From assembly GCA_963920765.1 (NCBI GenBank), contig OY987245.1, positions 15,330,727-15,394,726 on the forward strand: DNA of 64,000 nt. Direction: 5' to 3'. Source of the stretch: Ulota crispa. Lineage: Eukaryota; Streptophyta; Bryopsida; Orthotrichales; Orthotrichaceae. Positions 36,197 through 48,661 of this stretch are shown here, piece after piece. The translations under genes and the position numbers were made by a program. The notes beneath the pieces are model-generated. The model was not told where the DNA came from, searched no databases, and was given only the letters and a program-made list of their open reading frames with translations. Numbering within the stretch: the stretch's first letter is position 1; each line of letters opens with the position of its first letter.

Positions 36197-38409
36197 AATG
36201 CAATCCAAAGTGATCACAAGCAAGGGTTTTTTTTTTTTTTTTTTTTTCTTACCAATGCCTATGTGGCGTTATTTGAAAATGGTTTGTAGCTTGTGGACTC
36301 CATCCCTATTTTAGTTGGAGTTGTAGGCAGTCCCTATGCATGGATTTTTGCAGCATTGTTGGTAGAAAGCTGCTTTGGAACCCACTAAATTATGCCAAGT
36401 AGTGTATGTTGAGTTCCATATTTCCAATGCAAAATTTTGCTGAACAATACAAAATTTTGAGTTATTCAACAAAATTTTGCATTAGAAACATGAAACTCAA
36501 TATAAACTACATGACATAATTTAGTGGGTTCTAATACAATTTTCTTCATGAATTTTTTTTGTGGGCAAAAAATATGCATTGGGCCTTTTTTAAAAATATT
36601 CAAGTAACCAGGAACATTACTTAAATATTGCATGGATTTGGAATAGACAATGCCTCAAAAAATATTATAATGATGACCTCAAATAATATTAAAATGATAA
36701 TATTAAAATGATGACATCAAATTTCAATTTCATGAGAATTCAATGAAGCTTAAGCTGCACTGCAATTTTCATTATTGCAATTTGGCATTTAAAAAAAAAA
36801 TTCCCCCACTTTTTTTCTATAGACTTGAAGCTCACCATTTTTTTTTGAGGCAATTTAAGCCTTAAATTGCCCCAAAAAAACCCGATTACAAGTGTGATTT
36901 TCAGAAATTAACTACTGTAAAACACCGGTATAACATTCAAGGGTAATTCCTGGCGTGGGAAGAGCCAGTCCCATAGTCGTCTCCGTCGCTTTCAGCAAAC
37001 CCGTGTCTCCACCGGACGGCTTCCATGGGACGGCTTTTGCCGAACGCCATCCTCTGGACGGCTTCCGCTGGACGACGTCCACTGGACGGCTACTATAGAA
37101 CGCCTTGAGCTGGACAGCCTCCGTTGGACGGCCTCCCCTGGAAGGCCTTCGTTGGAAGGGAGCGAGCGGGGGAAGACGACGCGGGGATGCTGCGCTTTTT
37201 CAATGATGTGGCACCTCTGCCTCCAGCATCGACGTGCCAGCATTCTGTTGCGGATTCGCTGTCGCCACCCACACGCTCCCACCATTTCCACCGCCTGCCT
37301 GAGATGCGCAACAGGGGCGGTTGCTTGTTCCTCGCCTCGCGACGGAGCTGGCGGCAAATGATTGTGAAGAGAGCGGGGCCGAGAGCGAGGCCGAGAGCGG
37401 GGCCACCTCACGTCAAGTGTCTCCCTCCACTTCCACGCTTCACTTTCACAAGCAGCTCGAAACGCGTAACGTTTTGCGCTCAAGCCAATTTCGAACATCC
37501 TTGTAAGCTTCATTCAATTGCTGCACTTTCTTTACTCTTTTCACTTTTTTTTTCTTTTTTTGGTTATGAGATTTGCACTGATGCAGTTTAATTCTGTTGA
37601 AATTCGCCAGTTCTGTTAAATATGGAACTGACATTGAGTCGTTCAGGACTGTGAAACGCGCGAGCTGAGTTTTTTGCATTAGATTTTTTGAATTGCGTTT
37701 TTTTTTTTGCATTATGAAACGCCGAAGTAGTTTTTTTTTGCTGTTTCACAAATCCTACTGGCGGAATTTCATGATTTTTGTGGAGTGACATTTTGGCAAG
37801 AGGTCATGGGGTTCGCAATTTATGAGGATATAGTACTCAGACCAAATACTGGACTGGACGCTTCGGAAATGGCTGTTCGTAGATTATTACACGTGTGCAT
37901 GCTTCAGTATGAAATTACTCTACTGTAGTTAATTGCTAGAATTGTGCAGGTTTTAGGGTTTCTAATGTCTCGGAGTGAAGTCGGTTCTCCGTAGGTGAGA
38001 GAGAGAATGAATGCTCTTCAAGTGAATTTGTCTCATAAGAATTTGTCCTAGTTTGGATGTTTAACGAATTCCTGGTTTGGCTGCAGAATGATTTTTCTAT
38101 TGTCTAGAAACGACTGCAATTACGGTGGCATCAGAGGTACAAGCTACCGCAAGTGTGCAGATGGTTGTAGGTTCAGAAGCGCGTTGGGACACACCGGGTC
38201 TTCTCTTCAGAAGTAGACTTTGCCTATGTAGTCCTGGATGACCTAAACGTGTACAATATTTCCATAGAAAGCATCAGAATTCTGTGCCTGCTTCTTTAGC
38301 GGCCATGAACATCGAGTTATTGTGTCTTAGGGCTTCCAGAATGGACAAACCCTAAACACATTAAATATGCCTTGTATCCTCATAGTGCAGTTCCAGCGTG
38401 TTTCATACT
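36197..38409. promoter_or_regulatory. Upstream region of the DUF3754 gene, with GC-rich repeat block
   Basis: 36197-36940 is AT-rich. 36950-37450 is strongly GC-rich and contains a degenerate tandem repeat at about 37013-37156 (GGACGGCTTCC units about every 16-18 bp) and a GAGAGCGGGGCC repeat at 37370-37405. A telo-box AAACCCTAAA is at 38347-38356, 54 bp before the ATG. Likely promoter and leader; overlapping frames of up to 173 codons in both directions are compositional artefacts. Confidence 0.45.
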
Positions 38410-41373
38410 ATGAATTCGTCTATCAGCCTTGCAGGTATCTATAGTCCTTTTGCCTCTGATTCGTTTTATGGACTTAGACTACGCAAAGTTTCTATACCGT
38501 GTTCTAGTTTGAGCTTCGCTGCGCATGGCAAAGGACACCGGCATGGGCGTTCGCAACGTCACGGTGCCGTCGTGCAGGCGTCCTTACGAGGGGTTGTATA
38601 TGAAAGAAGAGCAATCGAGCTTCACTGGTGTCAACTGCATGCCAACCATTGCATGAAATCTAGTAACGCTAGGAAGTTCAAGCATGTTTCTAGGGTTGGT
38701 AGTTTCTTGAGGAATTTGGAACAGGAAGATGATACTGAGAGAGAAGGAAATTATAGTGGTAGTGACGATGTACGAATCCATGATAGCTTTGATGAGGACG
38801 AGCTGACGAATGTTGCAACTACGAATCCTGTCCTTAGCCTCGGCCTTGAAGAGAACGACGGTGAGGGGTTCAAAAACGTTGCAGATGAGAAGAGCAGAGG
38901 TTTAGGTTTACAGGATCGTGAAGACAGAAGCTTGGGTTCATTGCTTGATGCTGGAGATGGAGGTTGGAGGGATACTGTAGTGCAAGGGTTTACACATCCC
39001 AAAGGCGCTCTGCAGTTGCGCCCTGGAGTTGAGAAGGGTGATCAACATTCTTCAGAGGTAGATTTCTTCGTGAGTTTTTGTGTTTCCTTGAACGGTGTTA
39101 CTGTAATCATGGTTTGTAGATAGGTTATTTAGAGTATCTTGGGGGAGTTTTTTACTATTGCCACGCTTAGTTTTCGGAAGAAGTGGAGGTCCTTGGATTT
39201 CATAGATATGCACGTACTTTAACAAGGTTTTTGAGGATACTCTCTTTGTAGCTTAACACCGGAATTTTGCTGTGTAGGATGTCAGCGGTGGGAAAAACGA
39301 GGTGGATAAGAATGGAGACGCTGACGAAGACAGTTCAAACATCACACGGATTCCCGTCCCAAGGCAAACCTTCATTGCCGTGCCTAAAGTGGAGCTGGTC
39401 TCAAGTCTCGTAGCCCTGTATCCCTCACCCGAAGACGCCTCAACGCTTCTCGAGATTTTTGCATGCTTGGAGTCCGTCGTCCACGCAGAGCATAAGAGTG
39501 TTCTCGAGGAGCTTCGAATGGACTACCGACTTGCTCATACAATTGCCGAAGATGAGAAACCTTCGGTTCCAAAACCAGAGCGTTTCTCGAAGTGGAGGCC
39601 ACAGAAGTTGTGGAGCAAATTATCGAAGAACGTCACAGATGCACTGAAGAAGAAGACCAAGAAGAAGAAGAAGAGTAGTGAAGTTGATGACTCGCATGAC
39701 ACCGTTCATGAGAACGATCTACCGACACTAGAGAGCATGGACACTCCTGCAGAAGAAGTCACCGAAACGCAGAGAGAGAAAGCAACTGTTCGGTTCCAGC
39801 AACACTTCATGCGGCTACTTCGAAGCGCACAGTTCAAAGGACTATCTGTGAATGATCTCAAACTCACTGCAGCTCTCAACTCTGACTACCTCCTCACTTT
39901 ACCTATTGACGTTGACTGGAATTCAGCTGCTTCTGCCGACGCTCTCCTGTTTCGCAGAGGTTATGCTACAGAGCGTCAAACGGGTCGGCTTTTCGGCGCC
40001 AAACTCGACTTCATTCAGTCGGTTTTCCTCTCCAACATCTTCAACGGTTTGACAGGTTTGTCACTTCTTCTTGCCACCTCTCCTCCGTTGATCTGCCAGA
40101 GTATCACACGGTTACATCCTCATCGCCGATTTTACCTTTTTCTCTAGGTCCATTGTTTCGAGCTGGCCGCTGGTGCATCAAGAAATGGGAGTCACTGGAA
40201 GAGGACGAAGAAGGGCGGGCGTTGACAGAGCGCATAGAGCGATGGCTAGAGGAGCCTTTACAACGAGTTGCCAACCTCAAAGACGCCAGCGACGAGGGGA
40301 GCTCAGAGTCAGACACGGAAGAAGGACAGGAGATTTGGAAAGCGGCAAGGCAAGCCGTTCCCCGCTACGAGGCAGTGTTATCCTCAGCTGGATCTCGAGG
40401 TTTACTAGTGCGGCGAATCCTTGTCCGGATGGGACTTCTACCACCAGCCAGTCCCAGAATTCCAGATTTTCTATCCCAGTTCAATGACAAGCCCACAGAA
40501 GAGCCTTACATGCAACCCAAGCTGTTAGCCAGGGTGTCGATGCGGGACATATGGAAACCAGCTTCCAAAGCTGCTTGTGGGAACAACTCATGGAAGCAAA
40601 TCCGCGCCGCGTTTTCAGTTTTCTTCTCCCAGTCCACGCTGCAAGAGCCCGCGTACCAAGAGCTCGTGCTTCTGTACGACCAGTCCAAGAGCGAGCAAGA
40701 GCACAACGAAGCACCAGGTTTGCAACTTCATACTTACGCAAAAATTCCTGTTCCAGATCTGAAGGTGGTGTTTCCGAACAAGAAGCTCTCTTTCCGGTTG
40801 ATTGACACGGTTAGGCTCGACTTGGCGTCGTTTGCTGGGCTTGTGGCGTTTCTCGTGAACTACAAGTTTGACGATCTGCTCAGCTCGCCGTCCGCGTTTG
40901 CTTTGGACGTCATTGCCAGCGTGTCTTTAGTTTTGTACATTACCAGAGTCACCCTGGGTTACAAGCAGACGGCAAACCGGTACCAGTTGCTGGTGAACAA
41001 GACGTTGTACGAGAAGACGCTGGCGAGTGGGTTTGGCGTTGTGCACTTTCTGCTGGACGCGTCTGAGGATCAGCTGTTCAAGAGCGCTATCCTTGTGTAT
41101 ACTCTTATGGTTTTGGACAAGGGGAAGAAGAGCTTGCCTTCTCAGAAAATTGCCAATCTTTGCGAACGGTATTTGTATAATAATTTCAAGGAGCAAGTGG
41201 AGATGCCAATGGGGGAGATCATGGGTGTTCTTCTTCGGTTGGGACTTGCTGTTGAAGACTCCACTGAGCCTGGTAGTTATGTCGCAGCGCCGCCGGATGG
41301 GAAAGCTATTGCGGCGCTGAAGCAGCAGTGGCTGGGTCTTATATCAACGCAATCCATTTGGAGTGCGAGGTAA
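38410..41373 (+). CDS. DUF3754 family protein with predicted transit peptide
   Basis: Three exons: 38410-39057, 39278-40055, 40148-41373, all with GT-AG borders and compatible phases, giving 883 residues. The first 60 residues are rich in Ser, Arg, His and Leu and poor in acids, as in organellar transit peptides (inference). Residues about 60-330 are acidic/low complexity and weakly conserved. The conserved part starts near 300 (RIPVPRQTFIAVPK) and includes a Lys-rich linker KKKTKKKKKSS. The DUF3754 core lies near residues 640-800: KIPVPDLKVVFPNKKLSFRL, two hydrophobic segments at about 702-715 and 725-742, and ANRYQLLVNKTLYEKTLASG, ending in a degenerate winged-helix-like tail (KIANLCERYLYNNF). 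It resembles plant At2g46915-type proteins; function is not established. The ATG at 38410 is the first in frame. Confidence 0.9.
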
Positions 41374-43970
41374 TGTATATATATTCGGCATAAATGCTGT
41401 AACAGGGGAATAGGTCTCCCTTGTACCGGAAGTTTCTTTCCTGTTATTGCCTTTTGTATTATCACCTTTTGTGGTACTGGTTTCTTACTCTGCTGCAGTT
41501 GCTCTGGTGGTGGGGAATTGTGGATATTAGTGAAAATTTTACGTCTGTGTTGTGGAAGGTAAAAGCTGTTTTTTTGTCAGTTTTTGCTGTGGCTGTGATT
41601 TTTTGTTTCTATTTTTGTGGTTGGTTCTGTAGTTTCTAGTAGTTTGGGATGCTTGCTGTTGAAATGAGAAGGTCTAGGGGCAGTTCACACTGTTTCCCTC
41701 GTTTCAGTCTTGCAAAGTTCCAACTCAATGCCAGTTTTCAACTTTATTGGGTTGTAAAGTGCAAAAAGACACATCAAGACGTTTGAGTATTTTAACCAAA
41801 GAAAATAATCTTTGGGATAATCTTTGGGATTGGGCTCCTAAGATGGGACTCCGTTTTGTGGCACCCAACTTTTCAGTGAAGTTTCTCTTTGCTGGCACAA
41901 AACCTTCCAAACAGTGATGCCTTGGGACTTGGGACATAATGTGAAGCGTTAGGTTCTAATCAGGGTGCAAGTGTTTCTAAACCATTTGCATGGTTATTTG
42001 CCAAAGGTTTGGCACATGCTAAATTCGGATGCTAAGTGCTTAGGGCCTCTCAATACAAACTCATGCCATTCAATTCTTTTGTGCGAAACAATAACTTTAA
42101 GTCGCATTTTATTTTTCCAATTCACATTTTATTTTAGGTTTAGAGAATTTTGTTATAGTTTCCACTTAGTGATTGACCAATTGACTTTACATGAGGTACA
42201 TTTGGTTAGCAAGGACAAGAATTTTGAGGGCTCTTCCAAAAATAAATGTAAAATTTGGAGAGGCACTACTTTGAATGCACTAAAAGTATCTCCCTCCACT
42301 TAACCTTTAAAGGCATGGAACAAGGTTTCATTGATTGCATGTATTTTGGGCCTTATTTTACGCTCAACTTCTCTTGTATCAAAACCCCATGTGTTTAGCC
42401 ATTGTTTGTTGTGGTCACTTGTGGTTGCCATTGTTTTTTTTTTTTTTTTTTTTTTTTGTCATTTTCTATATTAGCACAACCATGAGAGGTCCAAATTTAG
42501 CTTATAGTAAGATAGTTCACAAACAATTCACATATGCCTTCTGTAAAAAGGATGGTTGAGAAGTAACACAACCTTATCCAAAGCATTGCAAAAGACATGT
42601 GCAAAAGAACAGGTGTAAATGTTATTGAGAACTTCAATCCACATATTTATAACATTATTTTACAAACATTTCCCCGGCTTTTGCCGAGCAAGGCAAGTGG
42701 AGATATTCCAAGGATTAGGCTTACTACCTTCGAAAGTTGACATTTGTGTCACACAACAATCAATTTTCATAAGCAGGCGTTCAGAAGATATACTAAATGC
42801 GCTAACAACTCAAATCTAACCCAGTTTTTCACAATTTCTGTAGCTAAGATATTCTACTGTGAATGTTCGCAAAATTTAGAAACATTGAAAAACACTGGGC
42901 TACCATTCAAACTCCCAAATAAAAGTCCAAATAAAAAATACAATACTACCAAAAATAATTTGGTTCTCTTTGCGCTCATACTTTTAACTTTTTACAAAAA
43001 CGACAAAACATAGCAATTGCAACAATATGCATAGTTGTTCTTAAATGTGCTAGTCTTCTGCCAAAATCTTCACTTAGGAACCAGGGAAGTAGCAAAACCA
43101 TATATTTATTTGAAGGGCTCCTTATGCCTTTCTTAAACTTACACCCTGAGCAATAAACATATACAGACCGGCACTCGTATATAATTAATAAGAGAAGTAG
43201 CATGCTCTTTTCTATTACAACATTTCTTTACTAGTATAGTGACCAGCTATAAAGGAGTGAGCAGATATCATGCCCCTCAGTTCTCTGATGGCTGCAATCA
43301 CCACCAAAAATAAAAATATCAGTAAAAAAAAGGGTAAATTAGCAAGTCAAAACAAGAGTTGGAAAGCAAAAAAATTCAAAGTTTTGCAGAACTTCAGTTC
43401 AAAAAAGCTGACTCTCCATTTACATTGAACCCTTAGGAGCAATATTTGAATTATAAATAGGTTTCCAAAGCTTGCATCGTTGTTAGGTTGATTTCATGCC
43501 ATTCATCCAAAAATGTCGTTTAAAAGTTTTTCTTTGTGTACTATTTAGTAACGACACGTTACCTAAAAGCAACATGCATAGTGATTTTTGTGCAAAGTCG
43601 TGATTTAGTTCCTAATGCAATTAAAAGAAAAATGCGAAAAACTTGGCAAAAAATGGAGATCGTTTCTTGTTGAAGTTCTTTGAACAAGTTAAGAATTAAT
43701 TTTGTCTCAAAACGCTCTAAATCTAAGTGCACCCTTCAACTATGCACTCTCGGGGGGATATTTTCTCACTCAAAATCACACCACATTTTGTCCTAAAACA
43801 ACCAAATCCTTTTTGTGCTCCTAACAAGGTGGAGAGAAGTGCTAGCATGGAGCACAAGCAAGGAAAAAGAACAAGAAAGAAACTAGCTTTGAAATCGTTA
43901 CGCAAAATGAAATCAACCTTTTTCTTACGAAAAGAGGATGGAGAGAAGAAACCAGATTTCACCAAGAAAT
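41374..43970. other. Intergenic DNA downstream of the DUF3754 gene
   Basis: 3' UTR of the DUF3754 gene for the first few hundred bases, then AT-rich sequence with a poly-T run at about 42437-42457. No gene or bounded repeat recognised. Confidence 0.5.
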
Positions 43971-43972
43971 CT

Positions 43973-44018
43973 ACCAAGTTTTGAAAACCTCTCATTGGAG
44001 GGTTTTCAAAGCTTGGTA
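43973..44018. repeat. Hairpin-forming inverted repeat
   Basis: 'accaagttttgaaaacctc' and its near complement 'gagggttttcaaagcttggt' flank the loop TCATTG, giving a stem of about 19 bp. It lies in the 3' flank of the membrane-protein gene. Confidence 0.7.
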
Positions 44019-44129
44019 CTTTCAACGGGTAAGTCTGTCTTCCCATGCAAACCTTTTTTATGTAAGAAAAAAACTTGATTTCTCATGGCTGTTTCTTTGT
44101 TTTCTAATGCAAGGAAATCCATGTTTGCA

Positions 44130-44530
44130 CTTTTCTATGCCTCAACAAGTGGACAAAACTGTAACTTCTCATGAAGAAAACTTGCAATTTTTGTTAGGTG
44201 CACAAAACTTCGTGGTTTCTCGTGAGAAGGACTTCCAACTCCACTAAATGCACAAAATCATTTAGCTTCTCAGGAGAAAACTTGCAACTTTTCTAAATGA
44301 TCAAAACTTTCTGGTTTCTCGTGAGAAAGAAAGACTTGCAATTTTTCCCAAGTACGCAGAATTGTTCAATTTCTTATCAGAAAACTCACAGTTATGCTAG
44401 GTGCACATAACTGTTTAGTTTCTCACAAGAAAACTCACAATTTTGGGTGAAAAAACTTGCAGTTTGCTTGAGAAAACTTAGCACTTTTGCGTGAGAGAAA
44501 ACTTGCACTTTCATGTGTGAGAAAACCCTC
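44130..44530. repeat. Degenerate ~55-bp tandem repeat
   Basis: About seven diverged units, each containing 'tttct(c/t)a(c/t)gagaaaac' followed by 'ttgcaa(t/c)ttttc' and 'gtgcacaaaac'. The array ends about 60 bp before the stop codon of the minus-strand membrane-protein gene, so it may be part of its 3' UTR. Confidence 0.65.
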
Positions 44531-44593
44531 CAAAAAAAATATGAGTTCGAAACAACTTTTTGTGATAGAAATTTTAGTAAGATGGGGGTTAAA

Positions 44594-46341
44594 TTATGGG
44601 GGAGCAGCAGGGCGTACCACAACAAGAGGAGTATACGGGTTGTCATCGCCGGCGTTGACAGGAAGGTACTGCTGGTCATCATGACTCTTAAGCTTGCAGG
44701 CGAAGTAGAGCACCACAGCCGCTACCAAGAAGTACACCACCAACGTCAGAAACAACAGCGTCCACAGAACAGCAAAGATATACACAGTCCAGAACGGCAG
44801 CACCCCAGTCGCAGGCACCAAAATGGCCACCTGGGCCAGCTTCATCAGCAACCCGGCCACCACGAGCCACACCAGAAAGAACACCAGCGCCGGCGCCAGC
44901 TTGCTCTTCACGAGCGCCCAGCTCTTCTGCAGCGCCGCCAATCCATACGTCTGGCTCTCCAGCGCCGACACCTCCAGCGCCAGCAGCAGCACGAATCCCA
45001 ACGCCAATTGAGCCAGGTTCACCGCTATTTTGTGCAGCACCGCCACGATGTGGAAGTTGAGTTTGCGTCGGAAGAGGAAGACGAGGACGTGGAACGGGAG
45101 GGAGACTAGAAAGGTGGTGATAAGGGAGAAGAGGATGATCCAGAGTGTTGTGATGAAGATGCGGTAGAGCGTTCCTGGGAGGGATTTGAAGATGGACTTG
45201 GTGACGGAGGGGTCGTCGGAAGTGGATGGGTTGTAGATGTGCGCGATGGCTTTGGTGATGGACGCCACGGCCAGGCTGATGAGCAGCCAGATCACGAGCC
45301 CCACTGCTAATGCGATGAGGAGGGGCAGGATTGGCGGGCCGTGCGGTGGCGGGTGTGGCGGGTGCGGGTGCGGGCTCGGCGCGAACGCGAGCTGATCCGT
45401 TGCGAGGCTGCCATGCATGTTCACGTGCATGATGCCGTGCATGTTGCCGTGCATGTTGCCGTGCATGTTGCCGTGCATGTTGCCGTGCATGTTGCCGTGC
45501 ATGTTGCCGTGCATGTTGCCATGGTTGCCCTGCACATTCCCAACCGGCGTGTGTTAGTGACCTAAAAGCCCCGTCCATGCTTATAAATCGATCTCCGCAG
45601 GTTTGGTGCGAAGTTAGAGCATCCGCACCCTTGCACGCAACCTGGACCTTTTGAAAGCCAAGGTGCATCCACTAGCATGAGTTCTCTCAAATCTCTGATG
45701 TCTCTCATCTTTGCCCTCAAGCAAGTACAAGCAAGTACTGGAAGACAAGTGTTGAGCTTCAATTATGGGTCTCTTGTGTCTACCAATCAAAAAAATTAAT
45801 TGTCTTACATTTGGGCACACTAATTCATCAAACCCTGTATGAGTTACAATTGAGCAAGCTCTGTATCTGTCTTGTAGGACGTTGAGACACGTCAACCAAA
45901 GCGGCCATGCCAAGTGGTCTTGCCAGACTGTTGAGCGTGTGTGGGTGCGGATGCTTTTAGGGTTACAAAGTCAGGGCGACAAGTCAGATAACTGAGAATG
46001 AGAAAAGGAGGGATCAGGAGGAGTACCTCGTAGGAGTGGACGGAGAGAGCGCGAGAGAAGAAACCGAAGAAGAGATGAGGGTGGTGATGGTGATGGTGGT
46101 GATGATGGTGATGAGGATGGGGATGGGGATGGGGGTGAGGGTGAGGATGGTGGTGGGGATGGTGAGAGACAAGCCAGGCTAAGCCGAGCACTTGCAGGAG
46201 CTCAAGCAACGCCACGGGCAAGAAGAAGGAGAGGACGAAGGGAAGCAAGAGGCGGAAGTATTTGAGCAGCAGCCTGCCTGCCTCCTTGAAGATCGCCGGC
46301 GCTCCCCATCCTCCCAGCCTGTCTGGGTACCCCTCCACCAT
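44594..46341 (-). CDS. Multi-pass membrane protein with His/Met-rich loop
   Basis: Two coding exons, 46341-46027 and 45529-44594, phase 0 junction, 416 residues. A leader intron is supported by a donor at 47208-47207 (CACG|GTGAGC) and an acceptor before 46363. After GGWGAPAIFKEAGRLLLKYF come hydrophobic helices (LLPFVLSFFLPVALLELLQV), a loop, then about five more helices (ILPLLIALAVGLVIWLLISL, LYRIFITTLWIILFSLITTF, LALGFVLLLALEV, PALVFFLVWLVVAGLLM, VYIFAVLWTLLFLTLVVYFL). The pattern resembles the uncharacterised plant membrane family of At1g31130. The loop is unusual: an HHPHHHPHPHP run with about 20 His, then seven or more GNMH repeats, then a Pro/His stretch. Metal binding is a possibility, not shown. 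Coding GC content is far above the surroundings. Confidence 0.8.
45415..45526 (-). repeat. 12-bp coding microsatellite (GNMH repeat)
   Basis: About eight tandem copies of a 12-bp unit (GGCAACATGCAC on the coding strand) at the start of the second coding exon, translating as Gly-Asn-Met-His. The repeat is nearly perfect at nucleotide level, so it is young or homogenised. Confidence 0.9.
45617..45956. mobile_element. Harbinger-like MITE with TTA duplication, intronic
   Basis: A 340-bp element inside the intron 45530-46026. Ends are GAGCATCCGCACCC and the complement of AAGCATCCGCACCC, flanked by TTA (45614-45616 and 45957-45959). It is related at its ends to the element at 4794-5292. Confidence 0.8.
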
Positions 46342-47739
46342 TGTCACGCACTTCTCCTCCGACCTGTCACTCAATCACACAAAACATCATCAGCTTCGAT
46401 ATCACAACACGCCTTTCAGTTTTCAGAGAACAAATTCACTACAACAAAAACTGTCCGCAGTGACACATCCAAATTGACTAAATGATTGTGTCTAAATTGA
46501 CAAAAAAATACCAGCTTTGAACATCAGCTCTGATCACAACATGCCTTCCAGTTTCAAAGAACAAATTCACTACAAGCAAAACTATCCGCAGTGACACAGT
46601 CATCCAAATTGACTAACTGTGTCTAAAGTGACCAAAAAAAATGACCAAATTGACACTGTTACCCTTTGAATTTGAACTCCATAGCAATTACATAATCACA
46701 AAACATATTCAGGGAAGAAAGTACTCAAAGTCTCAAACATACAACGAGATCTCTAGATTTTGCTAAAAAATCAACCAATAGAGCTTCGTCTGCAACCCCT
46801 CAATACATCGACACCCTAGTATTACACGACAGCGTTGCTTTCATATCTAGAATTATCGGTACTAACTTAGTGACAATGCTTTACCTCGACGACACAGCCC
46901 TGCAAACTCTTATCAGAAAATGGCTTGAAAAATCAAAGAAGAAGAACAAGAAGCGGCGGATGTGCAGAGATGTCTAGAACATAAGAAACACCATCAAAAG
47001 CCTCGATCGAAGGCAGCAGGAATAACGCCGTGCCTAGCATCGATCGCTTTCGAGAGTTGTCGACGTCGTGATCAACAAGAGACCAGAACTTGCACGTGCA
47101 CAGATTCTTGATCACAAGCAACACCCCATCCAAGACAAATCCAACAACACCCCATCCAAGACAAGTCCAAGACAAGTAACGGCAACAGCAGGTCGTGGTG
47201 GTGCTCACCGTGAGGTGTCGGCAGTTGTGATCGGACGAGCGAGAGAGAGAGCGATCTTGCAGGACGTGCACGTGAGTGAAACAGAGAGAGTGGAAACATT
47301 CAGGGGTGGTTTTGGTGGAGGACTAGGGATCGGAGAAGCCGGGAATTGTGCACCTGTCCAGTGCTTGCTAATGTGAGCTAGCTAGCTAGTGCGAGCTACA
47401 GTAGGGATGGGGTAGCCTTGAGAAGCACGCAAGATGGAACGACGCGCATGCAATCATGTGGTCCGACGTGATGCCATCGGGATCTTCCGGGGTAGGGGCC
47501 GAGCAGGCCGAGCTGAATCGGTCGCGGTGGTCAACACTTTTGGGGTCAGCAGTTCAGCAGCACTGGTGTTTCCAATATCTGCGCCGCAGTTGTGTGTATT
47601 CCTGGGTTGTGACAAGTGCCTGCCACTTGTCCCTGCCAGCTCGGATCTCTCGCTGCGATCACGAATCCAGGCACTGGATGCAGGTTCATCTCATCGGCTT
47701 TGAAGGAAGAAAAAGCGGAGAAAAAGGAGAGACGTACGA
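46342..47739. promoter_or_regulatory. Leader intron and promoter of the membrane-protein gene
   Basis: 46342-46363 is the second leader exon, 46364-47208 the leader intron, and 47209 to about 47300 the likely first, non-coding exon on the minus strand. Two imperfect direct repeats ('tcactacaa(c/g)aaaact(g/a)tccgcagtgaca', about 46436 and 46569) lie in the intron. A GCTAGCTAGCTAG run is at about 47377. Sequence to 47739 is moderately GC-rich without a recognised gene. Confidence 0.5.
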
Positions 47740-47741
47740 TA

Positions 47742-48175
47742 AGGTAGAAGCACCCAAATCTGACACTTACCTCACATGTGGTAATCTAGAGGGTCTTTTG
47801 AGACTCATTAGAGGAAAAATGAGCTCAAGAGAAGGTCCCTATGGGAAGTGGTTGGAGGGGTCAAAAACATTTAAATGTAATATTATTTTCAAATAAAAAA
47901 GAGACTAATACTTTATACCCACTTACAAGTTCTTCATGAGAATAATTTCTTTTTACAATATCATACGCATTTTCTTTGATAAGTGTCCTTGTTTGATTGG
48001 GAATTTTAGTCCTAATTTATTCTTGTGTCCCACTAAAGGTCCTTGCATTTGTCATTCTCATGTTATAATATTGTTTTCCATCATCAATCCTTTTGTTATG
48101 TACCATGGTACATTTGAGTACTTCACACAAGGTAGAGACAATTGTGTAGATACCTTACCTATGCTTCTCCTACCT
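47742..48175. mobile_element. Family C MITE, copy C3 (TA-flanked)
   Basis: A 434-bp element with ends AGGTAGAAGCACCCA and the complement of AGGTAGGAGAAGCATA, flanked by TA (47740-47741 and 48176-48177). Less similar internally to C1 and C2. Confidence 0.65.
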
Positions 48176-48238
48176 TAATAAATAGAGTGGTTTGTCAAGG
48201 TATAGAGGCCTTCTCTTGAGCTCATTTTTCCTCTAATG
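47806..48238. repeat. 30-bp perfect inverted repeat pair
   Basis: 47806-47835 (cattagaggaaaaatgag...) is the exact reverse complement of 48209-48238. One arm lies within C3 and the other lies 32 bp outside its right end, so it is not part of that element's terminal repeats. Similarity continues inward at 9 of 11 positions. Confidence 0.9.
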
Positions 48239-48661
48239 GTAATGGCATGTGCTTGATAGGAAATGGGTATAGATTCACCCAAAATAAAAAATTGGAATTT
48301 TCTGAGATTGTATGAATAAATTATGAATTGTTGAAGGTAACTCCCTAGATTGACCTATTGTGGACACTAGACCTTTGAAAACGCAACAACAAAATGACCA
48401 TGTCATACCCAATCAAAAACGGTCACCTACACAATTTCTATTCCCTTATGTCAACATGCATGTCTAATTTGGGTGCATTTGTGTCTTGTTTAAGTGCAAG
48501 AGTGTCTACTTTAGGTTTAATTTTAGATGTCGCAAAATGGCTAGTGTTGCAATTGGGTGCTCCTACCTTAGCAAAGATAAAGGAGAGAAAAAGAGAAGAA
48601 CCAAAGAAGCGAGGAAGAGGAAGAAGTGTAAAGAAGAGAAAATTAGGTTCGTACAATCGTT

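Noticed and set aside
36992-37513. 173-residue minus-strand frame and overlapping plus-strand frames
   Set aside because: All arise in a GC-rich repeat block where stops are rare; no domain or conserved motif is visible.
44688-45668. 326-residue minus-strand frame overlapping the membrane-protein exon
   Set aside because: Out-of-frame shadow of a GC-rich coding exon; its Arg/His/Pro/Ala bias comes from the GNMH microsatellite read in another frame.
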